From positions 186,001-250,000 of the forward strand of contig NZ_JAKCFI010000003.1 in assembly GCF_021412625.1 (NCBI RefSeq): DNA of 64,000 nt, given 5' to 3'. The DNA is from Myxococcus stipitatus (GTDB lineage: Bacteria; Myxococcota; Myxococcia; Myxococcales; Myxococcaceae). Numbering within the stretch: the stretch's first letter is position 1; each line of letters starts with the position of its first letter. The position numbers were made by a program, and so were the translations under genes. This document shows positions 17,612 to 25,735 of this stretch, in pieces. The notes beneath the pieces are model-generated. The model saw only the letters and a list, made by a program, of their open reading frames with translations, ran no database searches and was not told the origin of the DNA.

Positions 17612-20443
17612 TCAGGGCGCGGCGGGGGCCTTCACGGGCGCCTTGGCGCGCTTCTCCGCGCCGACGAAGTCACCCGCCTTCACCTGCGTCACCTTGGACC
17701 AGTCCAGGTGGCGCGCCATGGTCTTGCGCACGTCCTCCGGCTTGAGCTTCGCGAGGTTCTGCTCCAGCGCCGCGTCGAACGTGAGGGTGCGGCCCAGGTA
17801 CAGGTAGCTGGAGAGCCTGCGGGCCAGGTTCGCGTCCTGCGCGCGCGCCGCCTGGCGGTACTCGAGCAGACCCGAGCGGGCCTTGTTCATCTCGTCGTCG
17901 GAGTAGCCCTTCTCCAGCACGCGCGACACCTCCTCGCGCATCGCCGTCTCCAGGCGACCGGCGTTCTCCGGCGCGTAGATGGCGTAGGCCATGAACAACC
18001 CCACCGTGTCCAGGTCACCCGGGTCGATGTTGCTGCCCACGCCGTAGGACAGACCGTCCTTCTGGCGGATGCGCGTGGCGAGCCGCGAGTTGAGGAAGCC
18101 ACCGCCGAGCATGAAGTTGCCCAGCATCAGCGCCGGCCAGTCCTGGTCGTCCTCGCGCAGCTTCAGCGGCTGGCCCGCGAAGTAGAAGGCGTTGGCCTTG
18201 TCCGGCGTCTCCACGGAGATGGGCTTGCCGGCGACGTCCGCGAACACCTCGGGCACGCGCTGGTAGGCGGCCGGGCTCTTCCAACCACCGAAGAGCTTGC
18301 CCGCCTGGGCCACCACGTCCTTGGGCTCGAAGTCGCCCACCACGGCCAGCTCCGCGTTGGACGCGCCGTAGAACGCCTTGTGGAAGGCGCGCGCCTGCTC
18401 CACCGTCGTGTCGCGGATGCCCGCGATGCGCTCGTCCAGCGTGGGCACGTAGTTGGGGTGGCCCTTCGGGTAGTGGGCATACAGCGTGCGGTACAGGGCG
18501 ATGGAGGCCAGCGTGTCCGGCTCGCTGCGCTGCGACTCCAGCTCCGCCAGGCGCTCCTGCTTGAGCAGGGCGAACTCCTTGGCGTCATACGACGGCTCGC
18601 GCAGCACCTCCGCCACCAGGTCCAGCACCTGCGCCAGGCTGGCGCGAGGACACTCGATGTTCACCGTGCCGCCCGTGAGGCCGCCGTCCACGGACACGCG
18701 CGCCTTCAGCTTGTCGAAGGCGTCCTGGAGCTGCTGGCGCGTGTGCTTCGTGGTGCCGCGCATCAGCATCTTCCCGGCGTAGGAGGCCGCGTCCACCTTG
18801 CCGCGCAGCGCCTCCTCCGTGCCCCAGTGGAGGTTGAGGGACACGCTCACCATCTCCCCGCGCGTCTTCTTGGAGAGCAGCGCGTACTTCACGCCGCCCG
18901 GCAGCTCGCCGCGCTGGGTGCGCGCCTCCACGTTGGCGGGGGACGGGTCGAACACCTCGCCCTGCGCCACCGCGGCGCGGCCCTTGTAGCCCTCCATCAT
19001 CTTCGCCACGTCCACCGCCGGCGGCATGTCCGCGCGGTCCGGCTTGGGCGTGGGGATGAAGGTGCCCAGCGTGCGGTTGCTGGACTTGAGGTAGGTGCCC
19101 GCCACGCGCGTGACGTCCGCGGGCTTCACCGCCTCCACGCGGTCGCGGTGCAGGAACAACAAGCGCCAGTCACCCGTCGCGGCCCACTCGGACAGCTGGA
19201 TGGCGGCGCGCTCGGAGTTGTTGAGCATCAGCTCCGTGGCCTTGAGCAGCGACGTCTTCGCGCGGTTGACCTCCTCCTCCGTGAACGGCGTGCGCGCGGC
19301 GTCCTCCACCGTCTTCAGCAGCACCTCGCGCGCCGCGGCCACCGGCTGGTCCTCGCGCATCTCCGCGCTGAAGACGATGGCGCCCGGGTCGCGCAGCTGG
19401 AGGTTGTACGCGCCCGCGTTGGACGCCTTCTTCGACTCCACCAGCGCCTTGTAGAGGCGGCCGGAGGGGTGGTCCCCCATCACCTGCGTCAGCACGTCCA
19501 CGGCGGCGAAGTCCGGGTGCGCGCCCTCGGGCACGTGGTACACGCTGGTCAGCACCGCGGTGTCACCCACGCGCCGCAGCGTCACCTCGCGCTCGCCGTC
19601 CTGCGTGGGCTCCGCGGTGTACGTCGCCGGCAGCGGCTCCGCGGGCTTCTTCAGCTTGCCGAAGGTCTCCTGGATGGCGCCCAGCGTCTTCGCCTCGTCG
19701 AAGCGGCCCGCCACCACCAGCATCGCGTTATCCGGCCGGTAGTACTTGCGGTAGAAGGCCTGGAGCCGGTCGATGGGGACGTTCTCCAGGTCCGAGCGCG
19801 CGCCAATCGTGGACTTGCCGTAGCTGTGCCAGATGTACGAGGTGCTCAGCGTGCGCTCGAGGAGGATGCTGCCCGGGTCGTTCTCCCCGGCCTCGAACTC
19901 GTTGCGCACCACCGTCATCTCGCTGTCGAGGTCCGCCTTGGCGATGAAGCTGTTCACCATGCGGTCCGCCTCGAAGGACAGCGCCCAGCGGATGTTGGCC
20001 TCCGTCGACGGCAGCGTCTCGAAGTAGTTGGTGCGGTCCAGCCACGTGGTGCCGTTGGGGCGGGCGCCGCGCTCGGTGAGCGCCTGGGGCACGTTCTTCG
20101 TGGTGGGCGTGCCCTTGAACATCAGGTGCTCGAGCAGGTGCGCCATGCCCGTCTCGCCGTAGCCCTCGTGCTTGCTGCCCACGAAGTAGGTGACGTTCAC
20201 CGTCACGTTGGGCTTGGTGGGGTCCGGGAACAGCAGCACGCGCAGCCCGTTGGGCAGGCGGTATTCGGTGATGCCTTCCACGCTCGTCACCGGGACGAGC
20301 GCCGTCCCCTTCGCCTTCGCGGGCGCGGCCTTCGCCGGAGCCGTCTTCGCGGTGGGAGCGGGGGCGGGAGTCTGCGCCCAGGCTGGCATGGCGGTGGCCA
20401 GCATCAGGGGCGCCATCAGGGAAAGCGGGGTACGACGCTTCAT
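17612..20443 (-). CDS. Secreted double-domain M16 family zinc metallopeptidase
   Basis: The 943-residue protein starts at the ATG at 20443 (GAGGA 5-6 bases upstream) with a signal peptide ending 'AMPAWAQ'. The first M16 unit carries the inverted zinc motif HxxEH as His102-Leu-Leu-Glu-His106, followed by 'MFKGTPTTKNVP'; the second M16 unit (about residue 470 onward) lacks it, as is usual for pitrilysin-like enzymes in which the C-terminal half is structural. The 'RTNYFETLPS' segment also fits the family. Likely a periplasmic or outer-membrane-associated oligopeptidase. A separate two-gene M16 system lies at 36607-39545, so the genome has both the fused and the split arrangement. Confidence 0.92.
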   Translation of the reverse strand: MKRRTPLSLMAPLMLATAMPAWAQTPAPAPTAKTAPAKAAPAKAKGTALVPVTSVEGITEYRLPNGLRVLLFPDPTKPNVTVNVTYFVGSKHEGYGETGMAHLLEHLMFKGTPTTKNVPQALTERGARPNGTTWLDRTNYFETLPSTEANIRWALSFEADRMVNSFIAKADLDSEMTVVRNEFEAGENDPGSILLERTLSTSYIWHSYGKSTIGARSDLENVPIDRLQAFYRKYYRPDNAMLVVAGRFDEAKTLGAIQETFGKLKKPAEPLPATYTAEPTQDGEREVTLRRVGDTAVLTSVYHVPEGAHPDFAAVDVLTQVMGDHPSGRLYKALVESKKASNAGAYNLQLRDPGAIVFSAEMREDQPVAAAREVLLKTVEDAARTPFTEEEVNRAKTSLLKATELMLNNSERAAIQLSEWAATGDWRLLFLHRDRVEAVKPADVTRVAGTYLKSSNRTLGTFIPTPKPDRADMPPAVDVAKMMEGYKGRAAVAQGEVFDPSPANVEARTQRGELPGGVKYALLSKKTRGEMVSVSLNLHWGTEEALRGKVDAASYAGKMLMRGTTKHTRQQLQDAFDKLKARVSVDGGLTGGTVNIECPRASLAQVLDLVAEVLREPSYDAKEFALLKQERLAELESQRSEPDTLASIALYRTLYAHYPKGHPNYVPTLDERIAGIRDTTVEQARAFHKAFYGASNAELAVVGDFEPKDVVAQAGKLFGGWKSPAAYQRVPEVFADVAGKPISVETPDKANAFYFAGQPLKLREDDQDWPALMLGNFMLGGGFLNSRLATRIRQKDGLSYGVGSNIDPGDLDTVGLFMAYAIYAPENAGRLETAMREEVSRVLEKGYSDDEMNKARSGLLEYRQAARAQDANLARRLSSYLYLGRTLTFDAALEQNLAKLKPEDVRKTMARHLDWSKVTQVKAGDFVGAEKRAKAPVKAPAAP

Positions 20444-20615
20444 GCGGTCCTCGCGGGTCTTCGGGAAGTACTCGGCGCTTCTAACCCGGTATGCCCCGTC
20501 CGCCATCCCGGAAGCCGCTACTTCCCGCCATCCGTTCCCGTCCCACCCACCCGACCCCCGGCGCCTCCCTCCGGGCGGGAGGGTGCTGGCGACCGGATGC
20601 CCCGGGTGACGACGA

Positions 20616-20649
20616 AGGCCCTCCCCGCGCCGGGCGCGTGAGAGGGCCT
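20616..20649 (-). terminator. 8-bp hairpin downstream of the aldo/keto reductase gene
   Basis: AGGCCCTC (20616-20623) and GAGGGCCT (20642-20649) pair perfectly around an 18-base loop, 52 bases past the stop of the leftward reductase gene. A second stem CCTCCC/GGGAGG lies at 20574-20592. There is no T tract. Confidence 0.45.
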
Positions 20650-20701
20650 CCACCGCGTCGGGCCGGGGGGAGCGCGCCGGGGAGGCGGCCCCCCTCCCGG
20701 C

Positions 20702-21685
20702 TCACGCGTGGGCGTCCTGCTGGGAGGTCCGCGAGGCGCGTTGGAAGTCCTCGATTTGCCGCACCTCGTCGGAGGCGAGGTGGAAGTCGCCGGCGTGGAT
20801 GAAGCCGTCCACCTGCTCGGCGCTACGGGCGCCGACGATGGCGCCGGTGACGACGGGGTCGCGCAGCGCCCAGGCGATGGCGACCTCCCCGGGCGAGCGT
20901 CCATGCCGCTGGCCCACCCGCCGCAGCAGCTCCACCAGCGCGAGGTTGCGCGACAGGCCGGGCTCCTGGAAGTCGGGGCTGTTGCGGCGCCAGTCGTCCT
21001 GGGGGAAGCCCGCGACGCGCTCGCGCGTCATGGCCCCCGTGAGCAGACCGGAGGCCATGGGGGAGTAGGCGATGACGCCCACGCCCTGGCGCTGGCAGTA
21101 GGGCAGCTGGCGGGACTCGACGTCGCGGTGGAGCAGGGAGTAGGGGGGCTGCAGCGACGTCACCGGGGCGATCCGCTGGATGTGCTCCAGCTGCTCCACG
21201 CTGAAGTTGCTCACGCCCATCCACCGCACCTTGCCCTCGCGCTGGAGGGCGACCATCGTGTTCCAGCCCTCCTCGATTTCGGCCAGGGACTCCACGGGCC
21301 AGTGGAACTGGTACAGGTCGATGGTGTCCACGCGGAGGCGGCGCAGGGAGGCCTCGCACTCGCGGCGCACGGAGTCCGCCTTCAGCGAGCGGGTGATGCG
21401 GCCTTGCGCGTCCCAGACCATGCCGCACTTGGTGAAGACGTAGGGGCGTCTGTCGCGGCCCTCGAGGGCGCGGGCCACCACCTCCTCGGAGTGGCCCAGG
21501 CCGTAGACGGCCGCCGTGTCGATCCAGTTGATGCCCCGCTCCAGGGCGCGCTGGATGGCCGCGATGGACTTCGCGTCATCCTGCGAGCCCCAGGCGAACT
21601 GCCAACCGCCTCCGCCAATGGCCCAGGCGCCGAAGCCCAGCGGGGTGATGTCCAGGTCGGAGTTGCCCAACCGCCGCGTCTGCAT
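20702..21685 (-). CDS. Aldo/keto reductase
   Basis: A 327-residue (alpha/beta)8-barrel oxidoreductase using NADPH to reduce carbonyl substrates. All four catalytic residues of the superfamily are present: Asp56 and Tyr61 in 'WIDTAAVYGLGHSE', Lys86 in 'YVFTKCG', His128 in 'LYQFHWP'. The family signature 'GVSNFSVEQL' and the C-terminal cofactor-binding 'GAIVGARSAEQV' are also seen. The ATG at 21685 follows GGGAGG at 6 bases. Physiological substrate unknown. It stands alone, divergent from sppA. Confidence 0.95.
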   Translation of the reverse strand: MQTRRLGNSDLDITPLGFGAWAIGGGGWQFAWGSQDDAKSIAAIQRALERGINWIDTAAVYGLGHSEEVVARALEGRDRRPYVFTKCGMVWDAQGRITRSLKADSVRRECEASLRRLRVDTIDLYQFHWPVESLAEIEEGWNTMVALQREGKVRWMGVSNFSVEQLEHIQRIAPVTSLQPPYSLLHRDVESRQLPYCQRQGVGVIAYSPMASGLLTGAMTRERVAGFPQDDWRRNSPDFQEPGLSRNLALVELLRRVGQRHGRSPGEVAIAWALRDPVVTGAIVGARSAEQVDGFIHAGDFHLASDEVRQIEDFQRASRTSQQDAHA

Positions 21686-21949
21686 GGTTGCCTCCCGTTC
21701 GTCCGTCCCCGGCTCTTTCGGGGAGTGAGGGTCGCCGAGGGCGACCTGGAGAGGATGGTGATGCCAGGGCGCGTGGCGGCACCCACCGGGGGCGGGCGCC
21801 TCGCCGCACGGCCGGGGGCGCGCAACTGTCGCACGGACGGCGCGCGGGCGGGGAAGGGCACGCAAGCATCGTCTCCATGACGCGTTAAGTAGTAGGACGC
21901 TTCCACCGGGGAGGTCCGCCCGGCTGCCAGGACTTAGGAGTCCCTTCGG

Positions 21950-23740
21950 ATGAAACGCTTCCTCATCGGCGCGCTCGCCTTCGTCGGCGCGATGTCCATC
22001 CTCAGCTTCCTCGGGCTGATGGCCCTGCTGGTGCTCGCGGCCATGAGCCGGCCGGGCGTGCCCTCCAACCTCGTGCTGGAGCTCGACCTGGAGCACCCGC
22101 TGACGGAGCGCTCGGAGGCGACGTCGCTCGCTGGCGCGCTCGGAGAGGCGCCCTCCTCGCTGCGCGACGTCGTGGACGCGCTGGAGCGGGCGGGGGACGA
22201 CCCGCGCGTGAAGTCGCTGATTGCGCGCGTGGGCAACCCGGGCAGCCCCGCGACGACGCAGGAGCTGCGCGACGCGGTGAAGGCCTTCCGCGCCAAGGGC
22301 AAGAAGGCCGTCGTCTTCACGGACTCCTTCGGAGAGGTGGGCAACGCCACCGGCGCCTACTACCTGGCCTCCGCGTTCGACGAAATCTACATGCAGCCGT
22401 CGGGCGCGGTGAACGTCACGGGCCTGGCCTTCGAGACGCCCTTCGCCCGCGACGCGCTGGCGAAGCTGGGCGTGCAGCCGCGCTTCGACAAGCGCTACGA
22501 GTACAAGAACGCCGTGGACACCTTCACCGAGCAGGACTTCACCGGGCCGCACCGCGAGGCCATGGACCGGGTGGTGGCCAGCCTGTTCGGACAGATGGTG
22601 AAGGGCATCGCCGAGGACCGGAAGCTGTCCGAGGACACCGTGCGCGGCCTCATCGACCGGGCGCCGCTGCTCGCGCCGGAGGCGCTGGACGGCAAGCTGC
22701 TGGACGGCCTGCTGTACCGCGACGAGGTCTACGCGAAGGTGAAGGAGGCGGCGGGCGAGGGCGCCGAGCTGCTGTACGCCAACAAGTACCTGCAGCGCAC
22801 CTCCAAGCCCAACAGCCTGGAGAAGGACACGTTCGCGCTGGTGTACGCGGTGGGCACGGTGATGCGCGGCAAGAGCCAGGGCAACCCGCTGACGGGGGAG
22901 CAGGTGCTGGGCGGAGACAGCGTGGCCGCGGCGCTGCGAAAGGCCGTCGAGGACCCGCACGTGAAGGCCATCCTCTTCCGCGTGGACAGCCCCGGAGGCA
23001 GCTACGTGGCCAGCGACACCGTGCGCCGCGAGGTGCAGCGCGCCCGCGAGGCGGGCAAGCCCGTCGTCGTCAGCATGGGCACGTACGCGGCCAGCGGCGG
23101 CTACTACATCTCGCTCGACGCGGACAAAATCGTCGCGCAGCCCGGCACGCTCACCGGCAGCATCGGCGTGTACACGGGCAAGTTCGTCACCAACGGCTTC
23201 TGGGACAAGCTGGGCGTCAACTTCGGCGCCGTGTCCCGCGGGCGCAACGCCACCATGTCCAGCAGCGACGCGGACTACACGCCGGAGGAGCACGCGCGCG
23301 TCAACGCGGAGCTGGACCGCATCTACACGGACTTCACCCAGCGCGCCGCGACGGGCCGGAAGATGCCGCTCGACAAGCTCCAGGCCGTGGCCAAGGGCCG
23401 GGTGTGGACGGGCGAGGACGCGCTGGCCAACGGGCTGGTGGACTCGCTGGGCGGCTACGCCCAGGCCATCTCCGTGGCCAAGGAGCTGGCCAGGCTCCCC
23501 GCCGACGCGCGCGTCCGGGTCGAGGAGTACCCGCGCCGCAAGTCCCCCGCGGAGGTGCTGTCGCGGATGCTGGGGGAGACGGGCGACAACAGCGACGACG
23601 TGGGCGCGGACGCGCTGGTGACGCCGTGGGCGCCGCTGGTCCACGCGACGCGCGCGGTGTACGCCCTGGGCGCGCAGCTGGGCATCCTGGCCCCCGAGCG
23701 CGGCGCGCTGTACACCCCCATGCCCCAGACGCGCTGGTAG
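21950..23740 (+). CDS. sppA: Signal peptide peptidase SppA (67K long form)
   Basis: SppA cleaves remnant signal peptides in the membrane after preprotein processing. The 596-residue length and tandem S49 domains match the long bacterial form. An N-terminal membrane anchor covers residues about 3-32. The Ser/Lys dyad is visible: Lys186 in 'YEYKNAVDTF' in the N-terminal repeat and Ser382 in 'TYAASGGYYISL' in the C-terminal repeat. The ATG is preceded by AGGAG with a 9-base spacer. Divergent from the reductase gene, with 264 bases between them. Confidence 0.95.
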   Translation: MKRFLIGALAFVGAMSILSFLGLMALLVLAAMSRPGVPSNLVLELDLEHPLTERSEATSLAGALGEAPSSLRDVVDALERAGDDPRVKSLIARVGNPGSPATTQELRDAVKAFRAKGKKAVVFTDSFGEVGNATGAYYLASAFDEIYMQPSGAVNVTGLAFETPFARDALAKLGVQPRFDKRYEYKNAVDTFTEQDFTGPHREAMDRVVASLFGQMVKGIAEDRKLSEDTVRGLIDRAPLLAPEALDGKLLDGLLYRDEVYAKVKEAAGEGAELLYANKYLQRTSKPNSLEKDTFALVYAVGTVMRGKSQGNPLTGEQVLGGDSVAAALRKAVEDPHVKAILFRVDSPGGSYVASDTVRREVQRAREAGKPVVVSMGTYAASGGYYISLDADKIVAQPGTLTGSIGVYTGKFVTNGFWDKLGVNFGAVSRGRNATMSSSDADYTPEEHARVNAELDRIYTDFTQRAATGRKMPLDKLQAVAKGRVWTGEDALANGLVDSLGGYAQAISVAKELARLPADARVRVEEYPRRKSPAEVLSRMLGETGDNSDDVGADALVTPWAPLVHATRAVYALGAQLGILAPERGALYTPMPQTRW

Positions 23741-23761
23741 CCCCGCGTCACGGGTGACCTC

Positions 23762-23796
23762 ACGCCCGCCGCGTGCCTCCGGGACGCGCGGGCGTG
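23762..23796 (+). terminator. GC-rich hairpin after sppA
   Basis: ACGCCCG and CGGGCGT arms, extended by CGCG pairing with one bulge, begin 22 bases after the sppA stop. About 11 base pairs in total, without a T tract. Confidence 0.5.
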
Positions 23797-24014
23797 ACGG
23801 CCGGACGCTCCACCGCGCGGGGTTGTCTGGGATTGGAGTGCCCCCGAGAGGAGACACGCCCTGGGCCCCGCGCTTGCAGTTGGCGCGGGCGCGGAACCGT
23901 CTGTCGCGAGTGGACAAACCACCGGGCGGGTGGGCGCGTAGAAACCGTTCAAGGTTCGGGGACGTTCACGTTCCCAGGGCAGGTGGCCGCGGTGGGGGGC
24001 CGAGGAGCACGGCG

Positions 24015-25043
24015 ATGAAGAAGCGACTGGGGGACATCCTGTTGGAGCGCGGGGTGGTGGACGCGCTGCAGTTGCACTCGGCCCTGGCGTATCAGCGCAA
24101 GTGGGGGGTGCCGCTGGGACAGGTGGTGGTGGATCAACGCTTCTGCACGGCGGAGCAGGTCCTGGAGGCGCTGGCCGAGCAGGTGGGGCTGGAGACGGTG
24201 GACCTGGACGCGCGGCGCCCGGAGGCGGCGCTCTCCCGGCTGATTCCGGAGCGGGTGGCGCGGGCGCACCGGGTGGTGCCGCTTCGGCTGGAGGGGCCGG
24301 GGCCTCGCGACACGCTGGTGGTGGCCATGGCGGCGCCGGCGAGCCTCGCGTCGCTCGACGCGGTGAAGAGCGTGACGGGTCGCTCGCGGGTGGTGGCGAG
24401 GCTGGCCACGGACGCGGCCATCCAGCGGGCCATCGGCTGGCTGTACCGGGGCGAGACGGGCGAGGTGACGCGGCGGCCGGGCCTGGAGGGCTTCTCGCTG
24501 CCGGAGGTGGATGACGCCGCGCCGCTGGTGCTCAGCGGCAGCATGGCGGAGCTGACGCACATGGAGTCCCCGGCCGAGGCGAACGCGCTGCCGAGGCTGT
24601 CCTCGCTGGAGGAGGCGACGGCGCGGCTGTCGCCCGTGTCCCGCGCGACGACGCGCGCGAAGCTGCCCACGGTGACGCCCGCGCGTCCGCGGCCGGTGGA
24701 CCAGGTGCTGGTGTACGGCTGGGGCCGGGAGGCCGCCGCCGGGCTGGTGCGGGTGCTGAGCGAGGCGGGCCTCGCCTCGCGCGTGGCGAGCACGGAGGAC
24801 CTGCTGGACGCGTCCGAGGCGCAGGTGGTGGTGACGCCGCTGCCGTCGCTGGAGGCGCTGGGCCGCAAGGTGCGCGCGCAGGTGGTGGTGGCGGGCAAGG
24901 CGCCGGAGCTGGACCTGCCCCGGGCGCAGGCGGTGGGCGCGCGTGGCTTCCTGGCCGCGCCGGTGGATCCAGACCTGATGCTGAGGGCGGTGCGCCGGCT
25001 GGCGGGTCCGGCCGGCGGCACGTTTCTCAGGCGCGCCAGCTGA
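24015..25043 (+). CDS. GspE/PilB N-terminal (MshEN-like) domain protein
   Basis: The first 140 residues ('KRLGDILLERGVVDALQLHSAL' onward, then 'LGQVVVDQRFCTAEQVLEALA') match the N-terminal domain of GspE/PilB secretion ATPases, of which related MshEN domains bind c-di-GMP. The ATPase domain is missing. A 70-residue Ala/Arg linker follows, and the last 100 residues ('VDQVLVYGWGREAA... GARGFLAAPVDPDLML') look like a degenerate response-regulator receiver fold without a clear phospho-Asp. The whole is 342 residues. The ATG at 24015 has GAGGAG 7 bases upstream; a longer frame from 23754 is rejected. Possibly a regulator of type IV pili or type II secretion; inference only. Confidence 0.8.
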   Translation: MKKRLGDILLERGVVDALQLHSALAYQRKWGVPLGQVVVDQRFCTAEQVLEALAEQVGLETVDLDARRPEAALSRLIPERVARAHRVVPLRLEGPGPRDTLVVAMAAPASLASLDAVKSVTGRSRVVARLATDAAIQRAIGWLYRGETGEVTRRPGLEGFSLPEVDDAAPLVLSGSMAELTHMESPAEANALPRLSSLEEATARLSPVSRATTRAKLPTVTPARPRPVDQVLVYGWGREAAAGLVRVLSEAGLASRVASTEDLLDASEAQVVVTPLPSLEALGRKVRAQVVVAGKAPELDLPRAQAVGARGFLAAPVDPDLMLRAVRRLAGPAGGTFLRRAS

Positions 25044-25058
25044 GCGGCGCGAGGGAAC

Positions 25059-25658
25059 TCACGGCACGGCGGACAGCAGCGAGTCCGCGTCCTCGGACAG
25101 CCAGAGCGAGTCGAGCTCCAGCGTGGTGGAGGAGAAGGGGTCGGCGCGCACCAGGGCGTCGGATTCGTAGGCGCCGGTGAGGAGCCAGCCGCGCTTGACG
25201 CGCTGGTAGGTCTCCAGCGTGCGGGCGACGGGGTCCACCAGCCACACGTGGCCCACGCCCTGGCGCGCGTACAGCGGCAGCTTGCGCGTGCGGTCCAGCG
25301 CGGCGGTGGAGGGGGAGAGCACCTCGCAGACCCAGTCCGGGGCGAGGGTGAGGAAGGGCACGTCCGGGTCGAGCGGTCCGTCCACGCGCTCGCGGCGCCA
25401 GCCGGCCAGGTCGGGCACGAGCACGTCGTGGCCCAGGCGCAGCTCCGGGGCGCGCAGGAAGCACCAGCGCCCGCTGCCGCCGCGGCGCCGGTCGAGCTGC
25501 TCGCCCAGCTCCACGCCCAGCATGAAGGCCGCGCGCGTCTGGGCGGGCGTCGCGCGGGGTGAAGCCACCAGTTCCTCGTCGAGGACCTCGCCCACCCAGC
25601 CCGAGGGCAGGGACGTCAACAGGGAGTTGTTCGCCAGGTGGATGATGCCTTCCGTCAC
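25059..25658 (-). CDS. Uma2 family (DUF820) PD-(D/E)XK nuclease-like protein
   Basis: A 199-residue protein with the Uma2/DUF820 layout: 'GWVGEVLDEELVASP' at the N-terminus, 'VLVPDLAGWR' with the Asp, 'APDWVCEVLSPST' with the Glu and Lys region ('TRKLPLYARQGVGHVWLVDP'), all part of a restriction-endonuclease-like fold. Function in cells is unknown; the family is expanded in myxobacteria and cyanobacteria. Start is a GTG at 25658 with GGAGG four bases upstream. It runs convergent with the gene at 24015. Confidence 0.88.
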   Translation of the reverse strand: MTEGIIHLANNSLLTSLPSGWVGEVLDEELVASPRATPAQTRAAFMLGVELGEQLDRRRGGSGRWCFLRAPELRLGHDVLVPDLAGWRRERVDGPLDPDVPFLTLAPDWVCEVLSPSTAALDRTRKLPLYARQGVGHVWLVDPVARTLETYQRVKRGWLLTGAYESDALVRADPFSSTTLELDSLWLSEDADSLLSAVP

Positions 25659-25735
25659 AGCGCCTCCGAAGGTGCGGCGGTTGAGGGCGGCATTCTAGGA
25701 AGGGGTCTGACATCGCCCGGGACGGGCGGACGGCG

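Noticed and set aside
20702-23917. A 1071-codon minus-strand frame running through sppA into the aldo/keto reductase
   Set aside because: Only its last 327 codons are the reductase, which has its own ATG and ribosome-binding site at 21685. The rest is antisense to sppA, whose catalytic Lys/Ser dyad is on the plus strand.
12129-25714. Exact 14-mer AGGGGTCTGACATC in two intergenic regions (12129-12142 and 25701-25714)
   Set aside because: Two copies of a 14-mer with different flanks could be a shared site, but the evidence is too thin to call an element.
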